From Streptomyces sp. GQFP (GTDB lineage: Bacteria; Actinomycetota; Actinomycetes; Streptomycetales; Streptomycetaceae): a stretch of DNA of 64,000 nucleotides. Positions 33,439 to 42,374 of the stretch are shown here, one piece after another. Location: positions 8,122,001-8,186,000 of the forward strand of contig NZ_CP089312.1 in assembly GCF_021545335.1 (NCBI RefSeq), written 5' to 3'. Under the pieces are notes generated by a model. The model made no database searches. It saw only the letters and a program-made list of their open reading frames with translations, and had not been told where the DNA came from. How positions within the stretch are numbered: the stretch's first letter is position 1; every line of letters begins with the position of its first letter. The position numbers were made by a program, and so were the translations under genes.

Positions 33439-34704
33439 CTACGCCTCCTCAGTGAACAGTGCGCGGCCCCACCAGTCGTCCTTGTCCCGGACGCCCGGGG
33501 GGATCGCGAAGACCGCCGAACCCACGTGCTGGATGTACTCGTTGAGCGCGTCGGTCGCGAGATTGCGCTGCACGGGGATGAACCCCTTGCGGACGTCCCG
33601 CTGGTACGCGAGGAAGAACAGGCCCGCCTCAAGCCGGCCGAGACCGTCCGTGCCGTCCGTGAAGGAGTAGCCGCGGCGCAGCAGGGTCGCCCCGTGGTTG
33701 GAGTCGGGGTGCGCGAGGCGGACGTGCGCGTCGGGCAGCATCGCCTTGAGGAACGGCTTGTCGCGCTCCTTCGCCTTGCCGACCGGGGCGCCCTCGCCCT
33801 TGTCGCGGCCGATGATGTCCTCCTGCTCCTGCAGGGAGGTCCGGTCCCAGGGCTCGATGTGCATCCGGATGCGCCGGGCGACGAGATACGAACCCCCGTC
33901 CATCCAGGCCGAGTTGTCATCGACATCCGTACCGTCCACCCACACGAACTTCTTCAGCCGGGCCGTCTCGGTGCCCGCGATGTTGCGGGTGCCGTCCTTG
34001 AAGCCGAGCAGGTTGCGCGGGGTCTGTGCCTCGGGGGTGGTGGAGGACGTCTTCCCGAAGCCGAGCTGCGACCAGCGAACCGAGACCTTGCCGAAGCCGA
34101 TCCGGGCCAGGTTGCGGATCGCGTGCACGGCGACCTGCGGATCGTCCGAGCACGCCTGCACGCACACATCGCCGCCGCTGCGGTTCTTGTCGAGGTTGTC
34201 CCCGGGGAACTGCGGCAGATCGACGAGCGCTTCAGGCCGCCGCTCGGCCAGCCCGAACTTCTCGAACAGGCCGGGCCCGAACCCGACCGTCAGCGTCAGC
34301 CGCGACGGCTTCAGCCCCAGCGCCTCCCCGGTGTCGTCCGGCGGAGCCACGGCCAGCCCTCCGTACGCGCCCTCGCCGACCGTCTGCCCGGCGGTCATCC
34401 GCCGGGCCGCGGCCGTCCAGTCCTTGAGCATCTGGACGAACTCGGCGCGGTCGTCGGTCTCCACGTCGAACGCGGCGAAGTGCAGCCGGTCCTGCACCGG
34501 CGTCGCGATCCCCGCCTGGTGGCCGCCGTGGAAGTCGATCGCGCCGCCCGTCTCGGCGGCGACCGTCTGCACGTCGTCGCCGCCACGGGTCACCGCCACG
34601 GCCCCGCCGACCGCGGCGGCCCCGAGCGCGAGCCCGGCCCCGCCCCAGCCGATGAGCGCCCGCCGCGAGGTACTGCCCGCGGGGGTCTCGGGTGTCTCCG
34701 TCAT
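33439..34704 (-). CDS. efeB: Deferrochelatase/Dyp-type peroxidase EfeB
   Basis: 421 residues from ATG 34704; GTG 34707 immediately before it is also possible. A Tat signal is present: SRRALIGWGGAGLALG. The Dyp-type motif GFKDGTRNI (GxxDG) is at about residues 230-238 and the distal/proximal heme His region is in the C-terminal half. EfeB, exported folded with heme, can extract iron from heme or act as a peroxidase that feeds ferric iron to EfeU. Second gene of the efe operon. Confidence 0.94.
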   Translation of the reverse strand: MTETPETPAGSTSRRALIGWGGAGLALGAAAVGGAVAVTRGGDDVQTVAAETGGAIDFHGGHQAGIATPVQDRLHFAAFDVETDDRAEFVQMLKDWTAAARRMTAGQTVGEGAYGGLAVAPPDDTGEALGLKPSRLTLTVGFGPGLFEKFGLAERRPEALVDLPQFPGDNLDKNRSGGDVCVQACSDDPQVAVHAIRNLARIGFGKVSVRWSQLGFGKTSSTTPEAQTPRNLLGFKDGTRNIAGTETARLKKFVWVDGTDVDDNSAWMDGGSYLVARRIRMHIEPWDRTSLQEQEDIIGRDKGEGAPVGKAKERDKPFLKAMLPDAHVRLAHPDSNHGATLLRRGYSFTDGTDGLGRLEAGLFFLAYQRDVRKGFIPVQRNLATDALNEYIQHVGSAVFAIPPGVRDKDDWWGRALFTEEA

Positions 34705-34723
34705 CACAGTTCCTCGCTCACTT

Positions 34724-35866
34724 CTACTTCACGACGGCGGCGGCGAGCTTGGACAGCGGCTCGGCGAGCGCGTTCACCGCGTCGGAGAGCTCCTTGCGCT
34801 GGGCGTCGCTGACCTTGTCGTACGAGGTGAAGTCGTACGAGTTCTTGTCCGCGCGGTACTTGTCGAGCAGCGTGTTCAGGGCGGCGAACTGCTTGTCCAG
34901 CTCCGTGACCAGCGCCGCGTCGTTCTCCTTCGCGACCGTCTTCAGCAGCTCGTACGACTTCTCCGCGCCCTCGACATTGGCCTTGAAGTCGACGAGGTCG
35001 GTGTGCGAGTAGCGCTCCTCCTCGCCGGTGACCTTGCCGGTGGCGACCTCGTCGAGGAGTTCCTTGGCGCCGTTGGCCATGGAGGTCGGGGTGATCTCGG
35101 CCTTGCCGACGCGCTTCTGCCAGTCGGTCAGGTCGGTGATCAGCTGGTCGGCGAGGGTCTTGTCCGCGTCGGTGATCTTCTTGTCCTGCCAGAGGGACTT
35201 CTCCAGCCGGTGCCAGCCCGTGAACTCCTGCCCGGCCTCCAGACCGTCGGCGCGGACGTCGACCTTGGGGTCGATGTCACCGAAGGACTCGGCGACCGGC
35301 TCGGTGCGCTCCCAGCCGATGCGCGAGGGCGCGTACGCCTTCTTCGCGGCCTCGATGTCGCCGGCCTTGACCGCCTTGGCGAAGACCTCGGCGAGCGGCA
35401 CCGTGGCGTCGGCCTGCTCCTGCGCGTACTTGCGGTAGGCGGCGACGGCCGCGTCCAGACGAGGGTCGCGCTTGGCGACCGTACCGCCGGTGGCCTTGAC
35501 GGCCTGACGGATGCCGTCGCCCTTCATACCGGGCTTGCAGGCGATCGTGTAGTCGCCGGCCTTCACCTCGGCGGTGACCTTCTGCTTGGTGCCGGGGCCG
35601 ATGTTCTCGCGTTCGGTGACGATCCGGTCGTCCGGGAAGAGGACGTAGACCTCGGTGACCTTGGAACCCTTGTTCTCGATGTCCAGCTCGACGTGCCCGG
35701 CCGGGAACTCCTTCTTCGACACCTCGCACTTGTCGTCCGTCGCGGTGACGCTGATGACCCGGTCGCCGTCGCTCCCGGAGCTGCCCTTCTCCGTGCAGCC
35801 GGTGACGGCGGCCAGCGCCGCCGCGGTGGCGGCTGCGGTGACGACGGAGAGTCTGACGGCACGCAT
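34724..35866 (-). CDS. efeO: Iron-uptake lipoprotein EfeO (cupredoxin plus M75 imelysin domain)
   Basis: 380 residues. Signal and lipobox LAAVTGC (Cys about 24). The N-terminal cupredoxin-like part (VISVTATDDKCEVSKKEFPAG, described) is followed by the M75/imelysin domain with GWHRLEKSLW (about 218-227) and the family HxxE pattern. EfeO binds Fe(II)/Fe(III) outside the membrane and hands it to EfeU. First gene of the operon. The upstream gap (35867-36085) carries an iron-box-like sequence at 35943-35961. Confidence 0.94.
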   Translation of the reverse strand: MRAVRLSVVTAAATAAALAAVTGCTEKGSSGSDGDRVISVTATDDKCEVSKKEFPAGHVELDIENKGSKVTEVYVLFPDDRIVTERENIGPGTKQKVTAEVKAGDYTIACKPGMKGDGIRQAVKATGGTVAKRDPRLDAAVAAYRKYAQEQADATVPLAEVFAKAVKAGDIEAAKKAYAPSRIGWERTEPVAESFGDIDPKVDVRADGLEAGQEFTGWHRLEKSLWQDKKITDADKTLADQLITDLTDWQKRVGKAEITPTSMANGAKELLDEVATGKVTGEEERYSHTDLVDFKANVEGAEKSYELLKTVAKENDAALVTELDKQFAALNTLLDKYRADKNSYDFTSYDKVSDAQRKELSDAVNALAEPLSKLAAAVVK

Positions 35867-35942
35867 ACGGGCTCCTGGGTGAAGGTGAGTGGCGAGAAAT
35901 CGACGTGTCCGGACTCACAAAAGTTGGTGAGGCGGCCCTAAC

Positions 35943-35961
35943 TTACCTAAGGCTTGCCTCA
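35943..35961 (-). promoter_or_regulatory. Iron-box-like sequence upstream of efeO
   Basis: TTACCTAAGGCTTGCCTCA matches the DmdR/IdeR consensus TTAGGTTAGGCTAACCTAA at 13 of 19 positions. The upstream part of the gap also contains CTAACTTACCTAA, an overlapping half-site. It is 77-95 nt from the efeO start. This is the weakest of the three boxes. Confidence 0.6.
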
Positions 35962-36085
35962 GTGATACCCGGACATTCGGTGATTCAGCTCTCACAGGCG
36001 CCGTAAGGGCACGCTCCGATCACGGCAACCCAATCGCTCACCAAAGGGGACGTAAAGAAGGCCCCATTCACAGGCAATGCACAGG

Positions 36086-36910
36086 TCAAGAATCCCGGAC
36101 CGGCGAGATCAGGACAGCTCCGGTACGCGGATGCGGAAACACCTCGATGGCCTGCCGGTACACGTCCGACAGCAACCGCTCCTCGAAGACCACCTCGGGC
36201 GTCCCGTCGGCCACCACCCGCCCGGCGCTCAGGATCGCCACCCGGTGCGCGTAGGCCGCCGCGAGTCCCAGATCGTGCAGTACGACCACCACGGCGTCCC
36301 CGGCCCGCGCCCGCTCCCGGCACACCCGCAGCACCAGCTCCTGGTGCCGCAGGTCCAGCGCGGCCGTCGGCTCGTCGAGCAGCAGCAGCGGCGCCCGCTG
36401 GGCGAGCACCCGGGCCAGCGCGACCCGGGCCCGCTCACCCCCGCTCAGCGCGGAGAACGGCCGCACGGCGAACCCGGCCACCTCGGCGGCCCCCATCGCC
36501 TCACCCACGGCCACATCGTCCTCGTCCTCCCGCTCGGTCCCGGCCCAGGGCGCCCGCCCCATCCGAACGACCTCTTCCACACTGAACGGAAAGGAGAGCG
36601 AGGCGGCTTGAGGCAACACGGCCCGCCGCAGGGCGAGTTCGGCGGCCTGCCACTCACCGGCAGGCCGCCCATGAATCCGTACGACCCCTGCGGCGGCCGG
36701 CAGATCGGCGGCGAGCGCACCCAACAGGGTGGACTTCCCGGCCCCATTGGGCCCGACGAGTGCCAACACCTCCCCGGCCCGGGCAACCACATCAACCCCC
36801 TGAAGCACCTCACGGGCGCCAAGGCGAACATGCAGCCCTTCGACTTCGGCGAGAACGTCCCCTGGTTCGGCGGGGGGAGGAGGGGAGGGACGAGAACGGA
36901 GGAGTCTCAC
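36086..36910 (-). CDS. hmuV: Heme ABC transporter ATP-binding protein HmuV
   Basis: 274 residues from GTG 36910, preceded by AGGAAG. The ATPase domain has Walker A GPNGAGKSTLL, signature LSGGERARVALARVLA, Walker B LLLLDEPTAALD and the switch His in VVLHDLGLAAAYA. The LLDEPTAALDLRHQELVL run is typical of FecE/HmuV. It provides ATP for the HmuU permease in heme import. It is 94 nt downstream of hmuU, and the gap contains a dispersed intergenic repeat (36946-37004). Confidence 0.92.
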   Translation of the reverse strand: MRLLRSRPSPPPPAEPGDVLAEVEGLHVRLGAREVLQGVDVVARAGEVLALVGPNGAGKSTLLGALAADLPAAAGVVRIHGRPAGEWQAAELALRRAVLPQAASLSFPFSVEEVVRMGRAPWAGTEREDEDDVAVGEAMGAAEVAGFAVRPFSALSGGERARVALARVLAQRAPLLLLDEPTAALDLRHQELVLRVCRERARAGDAVVVVLHDLGLAAAYAHRVAILSAGRVVADGTPEVVFEERLLSDVYRQAIEVFPHPRTGAVLISPVRDS

Positions 36911-36945
36911 GTGAAGCTTCCTAGAGGTCGAGTTGGAGACTTACC

Positions 36946-37004
36946 CAGGGGCGCGGGGAACTGCGCGACAAGTCCCCACCGGCCGCCAGCCGACAAACAA
37001 CCCT
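36946..37004. repeat. Streptomyces dispersed intergenic repeat, copy A
   Basis: CAGGGGCGCGGGGAACTGCG, followed by a GCGACAAG stretch and GCCGACAAACAAC. The same core CAGGGGCGCGGGG...GCGCGAC...CGCAGCC occurs inverted at 45146-45229. Such elements are repeated many times in streptomycete genomes between genes. Origin and function are unclear. Confidence 0.75.
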
Positions 37005-38090
37005 TCAAGCCCACCCCCCTTGCCGACGCCGAGTCCTCCGAAGCAACCAGAAGAAGAACGGGCTACCGAGCAGCGCCGTCAGTACCCCGAGCGGAAGCTC
37101 GGCGGGGGCGGCAACCGTCCGGGCCGCCAAGTCGGCGGCCAGCAAAACCACCGCACCCCCAAGCGCACTGCCCGGCACAAGGAACCGATGCCCCGGCCCC
37201 GCAGCCATCCGCAGCAGATGCGGAATCACCAGTCCGACGAACCCGATGATCCCCGAGACGCCGACGGCCGCCGCCGTCAGCAGCGCGATCACCAGAATCA
37301 GCACGACCCGCATCCGTTCCACATCCACGCCCAAGTGCCGCGCAGGCCGCTCACCGAGGGCCAGAAGGTCCAGCCGACGCGTATAAAGGGGCGCGATCAA
37401 CAGCCCAACCACCGCAAACGGCAACACCGCCAGCACCTTCGACCAGGTCGCCTGCGCAAGCGACCCGAGCTGCCAGAACGTGATCTGGTTGACCGCAGCC
37501 GTGTCCGCGAAGAACAGAAACAGCCCGATCAACGCCCCCGCGAACGCGTTCACGGCGATCCCGGTGAGGATCAGAGTCACGACCTCCGTACGACCACCGG
37601 CGCGAGACATCGAATACACCAGCAACACAGTCCCGAGCCCCGTCACGAACGCGACAGTCGGAATCGTCACCGTGCCAAGGAAGTTGAGGCCGAGCGAGAT
37701 CGCCCCCACCGCACCGACCGCCGCCCCGGACGAGACGCCGATAATGCTCGGCTCGGCAAGCGGATTGCTGAACATCCCCTGCATCAACGCCCCCGCACAC
37801 CCCAACGAGGCCCCCACGAGCAGCGCGAGCACGATACGAGGGAAACGGACGTTCCACAGAACAGACTCGGGAACACGCTCCAACTCGGCCCCACCGAGCC
37901 CGACTTTGTGCAGCACCGAGCCCAACACATCACCCGTGGGGATCGGATACGCCCCGAGCCCGGCGGCGACCGGAACGAGCACGAGCAGCGCGACGACGAG
38001 TCCGACGGTCAGCAGCCAGGTGCCGCCACGCACCCGGCGTACGGGCGAGGCCTCCTCAGCGGCATCAACCACCTTGTCCAGCAAGGTCAT
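37005..38090 (-). CDS. hmuU: Heme ABC transporter permease HmuU (FecCD family)
   Basis: 361 residues with about nine or ten helices. Typical FecCD motifs are FPRIVLALLVGASLGCAGALMQ (described; residues ~86-107), NPLAEPSIIGVSSGAAVGAV and the C-terminal GFVGLVIPHLLRM (cytoplasmic coupling helix), then LLAADLAARTVAAPAELPLG. It imports heme delivered by HmuT and is powered by HmuV. Its ATG overlaps the hmuT stop by 4 nt (ATGA). Confidence 0.93.
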   Translation of the reverse strand: MTLLDKVVDAAEEASPVRRVRGGTWLLTVGLVVALLVLVPVAAGLGAYPIPTGDVLGSVLHKVGLGGAELERVPESVLWNVRFPRIVLALLVGASLGCAGALMQGMFSNPLAEPSIIGVSSGAAVGAVGAISLGLNFLGTVTIPTVAFVTGLGTVLLVYSMSRAGGRTEVVTLILTGIAVNAFAGALIGLFLFFADTAAVNQITFWQLGSLAQATWSKVLAVLPFAVVGLLIAPLYTRRLDLLALGERPARHLGVDVERMRVVLILVIALLTAAAVGVSGIIGFVGLVIPHLLRMAAGPGHRFLVPGSALGGAVVLLAADLAARTVAAPAELPLGVLTALLGSPFFFWLLRRTRRRQGGWA

Positions 38091-39127
38091 TGCGCATCTC
38101 CGTCGCTGTCGGCGTACAGCTGGGCCACGATCGACTTCAGCACCTGGTCCGTACGCGGCCCGTAGTTGAGGAGCACGCCGTCCTCGATCGACACGACCCG
38201 GCGCTCCATCCCGGCCGGCGTCTGCGCGACACCGGGAATCTCGACCATCCCGTCGATCCCGCCGACGGACTCAAGTCCCTTGGTCATGACGAGAATCGCG
38301 TCAGGCGCGGCCTGCGCCAACGCCTCCGTCGTAATCGCCGTGAAGTCCTTTTCGAGCCCCGAGTCCGCGCCCGCGTCGACGGCACCCGCGGCCTCCAGGA
38401 GCGAGGTCGCCCCGGAGTCCTTGCCGCCGATGAGATAGACGGAGGCGGAGCCACGCAGATAGAGAAAGGCGACGCGAGGCTTCTCGCTCCCCTCCGAAGA
38501 CTTCGGAATCCCCTTGCGTACGGCGGCGATCCGGTCCTCGGAGCGCTTGGTCAGCTCCTTCCCGGCGGCCGGTACGCCGAGCGCGTCGGCGACCGCCTGG
38601 ATGCGCGGGCCGACGTCGCCGAGGTCCTTCGCCGGGTCGATGACGAGGACCGGGACACCGGCGTCGCGGATCTGGCCGATGGCCTCCTCGGGGCCGGTGG
38701 TCGTCTCGGCGAGGACCAGGTCGGGCTTGAGGGAGAGCACGCTCTCGGCGGAGACGTCGTGGTTGCGGGTGACGATCGGCAGCTTCTCCGCCTGGGCGAA
38801 GGTGGCGGTGATGTCCCGGGCGACGACCCGGTCGCCGAGCCCGAGCGTGAACACGATCTCGCTGAGGCTGCCGGAGAGGGGCACGATCCGCTCGGCGGCC
38901 TCGACGGTCACCTTCGCCCCGTCGGACGACCGTACGGTGACGGGGAGTTGGGGTTCGGCAGGGTTCGCGAGGGGTTCCACGCGATCCGCGGCGGCGGCAC
39001 TCGCGGCGGCCTTGGCCGTGCCCTGCGGACTGTCCTGCCCCGAGCCCTGGGCGCCGGCGCAGCCGGTCGCCGTGAGGGCGAGCGCGGACAGTAGTGCTCC
39101 CGCCAATCGCGTACGCAAGCGTCCCAC
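38087..39127 (-). CDS. hmuT: Heme ABC transporter substrate-binding lipoprotein HmuT
   Basis: 346 residues from GTG 39127. A signal peptide and lipobox LALTATGC place it on the outer face of the membrane. The two-lobed class III binding fold is indicated by ERIVPLSGSLSEIVFTLGLG, VVARDITATF and KPDLVLAETTTG. It binds heme handed over by HtaA-type cell-wall proteins and passes it to HmuUV. First gene of hmuTUV. Its 153-nt upstream gap, shared with the divergent htaA gene, holds a strong iron box. Confidence 0.92.
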   Translation of the reverse strand: MGRLRTRLAGALLSALALTATGCAGAQGSGQDSPQGTAKAAASAAAADRVEPLANPAEPQLPVTVRSSDGAKVTVEAAERIVPLSGSLSEIVFTLGLGDRVVARDITATFAQAEKLPIVTRNHDVSAESVLSLKPDLVLAETTTGPEEAIGQIRDAGVPVLVIDPAKDLGDVGPRIQAVADALGVPAAGKELTKRSEDRIAAVRKGIPKSSEGSEKPRVAFLYLRGSASVYLIGGKDSGATSLLEAAGAVDAGADSGLEKDFTAITTEALAQAAPDAILVMTKGLESVGGIDGMVEIPGVAQTPAGMERRVVSIEDGVLLNYGPRTDQVLKSIVAQLYADSDGDAQ

Positions 39128-39215
39128 GGTGCCATCCGTTTCTCTTGGAGCGTCTCGGATCGACTTGGATCGACTCGGATTCTCTCGGCCCTCTTACGCT
39201 TCCGCTGGCCAAAGC

Positions 39216-39234
39216 TTAGGTTAGCCTTACCTTC
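39216..39234. promoter_or_regulatory. Iron box between hmuT and htaA
   Basis: TTAGGTTAGCCTTACCTTC, 15 of 19 positions identical to TTAGGTTAGGCTAACCTAA. Centred about 98 nt from the hmuT start and 56 nt from the htaA start, it can repress both divergent units when iron is sufficient. Confidence 0.82.
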
Positions 39235-39280
39235 GCTCGCTACTGGCAGTCGAATCCCGTCGGATATCGGAGGACAACTC

Positions 39281-40741
39281 ATGCCTGCGCGCCTACGTGC
39301 CCTGGTGACCGTGTTGTGTGCGGCCGTCCTGGGGGCCCTCCTCCCGGCCGGTGCCGCGCATGCCGCGAGCCGTACCGTGCAGGGCGGCAGGCTCGACTGG
39401 GGCATCAAATCGTCCTTCCAGAGCTATGTCACCGGCCCGATAGCGAAGGGGAGTTTCTCCCTCACGGGCGGCGCGGCCACGGTCGGCGGCAGCCAGTTCC
39501 GCTTCCACTCGGCCACGGGTTCGTACGACGGCGACACGGGCGCCTTCCGCGCGGGCTTCTCCGGCGGTGTCCACTTCGTCGGCCACAAGAAGGCCGACGG
39601 GACCTACCAGCTCGACCTCACCATCAGCCGCCCCACCGTCCGGATCTCCGGCGGCTCCGGCACCCTCTACGTCGACGTCACCAGCAAGGCGAAGGACACC
39701 GGGACGGTCACGACGTCCTCGCAGGTGCCCTTCGCCTCCCTCTCCCTGGGCGGGATCGACATGCGGGGCGGCGGCAACGCGGTCACCCTCAACAACCTCC
39801 CCGCCACTCTCACCGCCGAGGGCGCCAAGTCCTTCGCCGGGTACTACACGGCGGGCACCGCACTCGACCCGGTGAGCCTCTCGGCGGATGTGCAGGCGGC
39901 GGCCACCAAGCAGCCGACGACGACACCGACGACCAAGGCCCCCACCGCCACCCCCTCCAACTCCACGGCCCCGAAGGCGACTTCGGGCGCGATCAAGGAC
40001 GGCGCCGTTGACTGGGGGGTGCGCCGCACCTTCCGCGAGTACGTCACCGGTGACATCGCCAAGGGCAAGTGGACGCTGTCCTCAGGCGCCCAGGACGGCG
40101 GCGCCCTCTTCCGCTTCCCGAGCGGCAAGGGCACGTACAAGGACGGCAAACTGGCCGTCACCTTCACCGGCGTGGTGCGCTTCACGGGTGAGAACGGCCT
40201 CGACCTGGCGCTGAGCGGACTGCGGACCACGGTCGCAGCGAACGGCACCGGCACGCTGTACGCGGACGTGGCGAGCCCGGACTTCAAGGGCGCCGACGTC
40301 CCGCTGATCACCTTCACCGCCGCCAAGCCGACGGCCAAGAACGGCCTGGTAGCGCTGACCGAGGCGCCCGCGAAACTGACGGAACGCGGCGCGCAGGCCT
40401 TCGGCGGCATGTACAAGGCGGGCACGGAGATGGACCCCGTCTCCCTCGCCGTCACCCTCACCGACGACGCCGAACTTCCCGCCCTGCCCGACCTGGGCAG
40501 CGCGGGCACCGGGACGGAGACGTCCGCGACCCCGGAGGCGGCGGCCAAGTCCGCCGCACCGGACACGGAGAACGCCGCGAGCGACACCGCCTCCGGCTCC
40601 GACGACGGCTCACCGCTCCTGCCCGTCGGCCTGGCGGCCGGCGCCCTGCTGCTGGCGGCCGCGGCCTTGGCGGTCGTCGTCCGCAGGCGCAAAGCCCGCA
40701 CGGCCACCGCCGCCGCCGCCGATGCGCCGGACGGGGCCTGA
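39281..40741 (+). CDS. HtaA domain heme-binding surface protein, membrane-anchored
   Basis: 486 residues. Sec signal peptide (LVTVLCAAVLGALLPAGAAHA, described; ends AHAA). Two HtaA domains, about residues 35-190 and 240-395, start LDWGIKSSFQSYVTGPIAKG and VDWGVRRTFREYVTGDIAKG and share the Tyr and His expected for heme binding. A polar linker and a C-terminal helix with positive tail (LLLAAAALAVVVRRRKAR) follow. No LPxTG-type motif is present, so it is membrane- rather than sortase-anchored. It collects heme outside the cell for HmuT. Confidence 0.9.
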   Translation: MPARLRALVTVLCAAVLGALLPAGAAHAASRTVQGGRLDWGIKSSFQSYVTGPIAKGSFSLTGGAATVGGSQFRFHSATGSYDGDTGAFRAGFSGGVHFVGHKKADGTYQLDLTISRPTVRISGGSGTLYVDVTSKAKDTGTVTTSSQVPFASLSLGGIDMRGGGNAVTLNNLPATLTAEGAKSFAGYYTAGTALDPVSLSADVQAAATKQPTTTPTTKAPTATPSNSTAPKATSGAIKDGAVDWGVRRTFREYVTGDIAKGKWTLSSGAQDGGALFRFPSGKGTYKDGKLAVTFTGVVRFTGENGLDLALSGLRTTVAANGTGTLYADVASPDFKGADVPLITFTAAKPTAKNGLVALTEAPAKLTERGAQAFGGMYKAGTEMDPVSLAVTLTDDAELPALPDLGSAGTGTETSATPEAAAKSAAPDTENAASDTASGSDDGSPLLPVGLAAGALLLAAAALAVVVRRRKARTATAAAADAPDGA

Positions 40742-40796
40742 ACTCCCTTACATCGTCCGCCGGTTGGCGGACCGTCCACCTAGGAGAACCACCACC

Positions 40797-42317
40797 ATGT
40801 CCGCCTCCTCCAGACGCCCCCTCGCTCTCGCCGCCGCCGTGGCCACGGCTGTCGCGCTCGGTGCCACCGCGCTCGCCACGACGGTCGCCTCCACCGCCTC
40901 GGCCGCCGAAGTCCCGCTCAGTGGCTACGAGTTGACCTGGGGTATCAAGCAGTCGTACCGCACCTACGTGACCGGAATGGCGGCCGGTACCTTCACCCCG
41001 GCGGACGGCGCCTCGCAGGCCGCGGACAACGGAGCCTTCACCTTCACGGAGGGCGCGGGGACCTACGACACCACCGACAACACCGTGGACCTCGGCTTCA
41101 AGGGCAGCCTCAAGATCGCCTCCACGGCGCACGGCTTCGAACTCACCCTGTCCGACGTCAAGTTCGACAGCAAGGCGGCGAAGATCACCGCCGATGTCAC
41201 GAAGAGCGGCACCACCCAGGACGACGTCCCGCTCGCCGACGTCACGGTCTCCCGCACGATGACCGACATGGCGACCAAGCTGACGGCGGAGGCGGCGACC
41301 GTCTTCGGCAGCTCCAGCTACAGCGGGGCGGCGGGCGACCCGCTGACGGTCGTGGAGAAGACGACGGAGTCCACGACCCCGTCCGGGTCCACGTCCCCGA
41401 GCGCGTCGACCTCGCCGTCCCTGACTCCGTCGGGTTCGTCCTCTGCCTCGGCCTCGACCTCGGCATCCCCGTCGCCGTCGCAGAGCGAGTCGGAGTCCGC
41501 CTCGCCCTCGGAGTCCCCGTCGGACACCGACACCGCAGCCCCGGTGAGCGGTGACATCACCGACGGCACGCTCGGCTGGGGTGTGAAGCAGTCCTTCCGT
41601 ACGTACGTCGTGGACGGCGTCGCCAAGGGCGCGATCACGACCTCCGACGGCGCGACCCAGGCCGCCGACAACGGCGTGTTCACGTTCGTCGACGGCTCGG
41701 GCGAGTACGACACCGACGCCGAGACCCTCTCCGCCGCCTTCGCGGGCGCCGTGAACTTCAAGGGCCACGAGGACAACGGCATGTACGGCCTCGACCTCAC
41801 CCTCAGCGACCTCAAGGCGACGATCGACAACGGCGCCGGCGAACTCACCGCCGACGTGGAGAGCCTCGGCGAGACGTCCGACGACGTGGTCCTGGCCGAC
41901 CTGACGACGGACGCGACCGACCTCACGGCTGTGAACGATGTCATCACCCTGTCCGACGTGACCGCGAAGCTCACAGCGGCCGGTGCGGAGGCCTTCGGCG
42001 ACTTCTACGAGACGGGCACGGAACTCGACCCGGTCGACCTGTCCGTGGCGGTCGCCGAGGGCGCCGAACTCCCGGGCGGGGACGGCGGGTCGGACTCCAC
42101 AGGCGGCTCCTCCTCCGGCTCGTCCGGCTCCACGGGCGGCTCGTCCTCCGGTACGACGGGTTCCACGACCGGCGGCACCACCGGCTCGACCACCGGCGGG
42201 CTCGCTTCCACCGGTGCGGGCGTTCCGGTGGGTGCGCTGGGCACGGCCGCCGCGGTGACGGTGGCGGCGGGCGCGGGTGTGGTGCTGGCGGTGAGGCGTC
42301 GCCGTACGGAGGCGTGA
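40797..42317 (+). CDS. HtaA domain heme-binding protein with LAxTG sorting signal
   Basis: 506 residues from ATG 40797, eight nt after TAGGAGA. Signal peptide ends ASTASAAE. Two HtaA domains (about 40-190, LTWGIKQSYRTYVTGMAAGT; about 255-410, LGWGVKQSFRTYVVDGVAKG) are joined by a Ser/Thr/Pro-rich linker. A Gly/Ser linker leads to LASTG at about residue 469, a helix and an RRRR tail. This is the class E sortase sorting pattern, so covalent cell-wall attachment is expected. It lies 55 nt after the other HtaA gene, in the same operon. Confidence 0.9.
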   Translation: MSASSRRPLALAAAVATAVALGATALATTVASTASAAEVPLSGYELTWGIKQSYRTYVTGMAAGTFTPADGASQAADNGAFTFTEGAGTYDTTDNTVDLGFKGSLKIASTAHGFELTLSDVKFDSKAAKITADVTKSGTTQDDVPLADVTVSRTMTDMATKLTAEAATVFGSSSYSGAAGDPLTVVEKTTESTTPSGSTSPSASTSPSLTPSGSSSASASTSASPSPSQSESESASPSESPSDTDTAAPVSGDITDGTLGWGVKQSFRTYVVDGVAKGAITTSDGATQAADNGVFTFVDGSGEYDTDAETLSAAFAGAVNFKGHEDNGMYGLDLTLSDLKATIDNGAGELTADVESLGETSDDVVLADLTTDATDLTAVNDVITLSDVTAKLTAAGAEAFGDFYETGTELDPVDLSVAVAEGAELPGGDGGSDSTGGSSSGSSGSTGGSSSGTTGSTTGGTTGSTTGGLASTGAGVPVGALGTAAAVTVAAGAGVVLAVRRRRTEA

Positions 42318-42374
42318 GGACGTACGGGGACGCGTAGTTGGTGACGGCCGCCACCTGGGTGTTTGAATGCGCGC

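Noticed and set aside
31573..36910. Siderophore biosynthesis locus
   Set aside because: Only uptake and heme-handling genes are present; no NRPS or NIS synthetase genes in the window.
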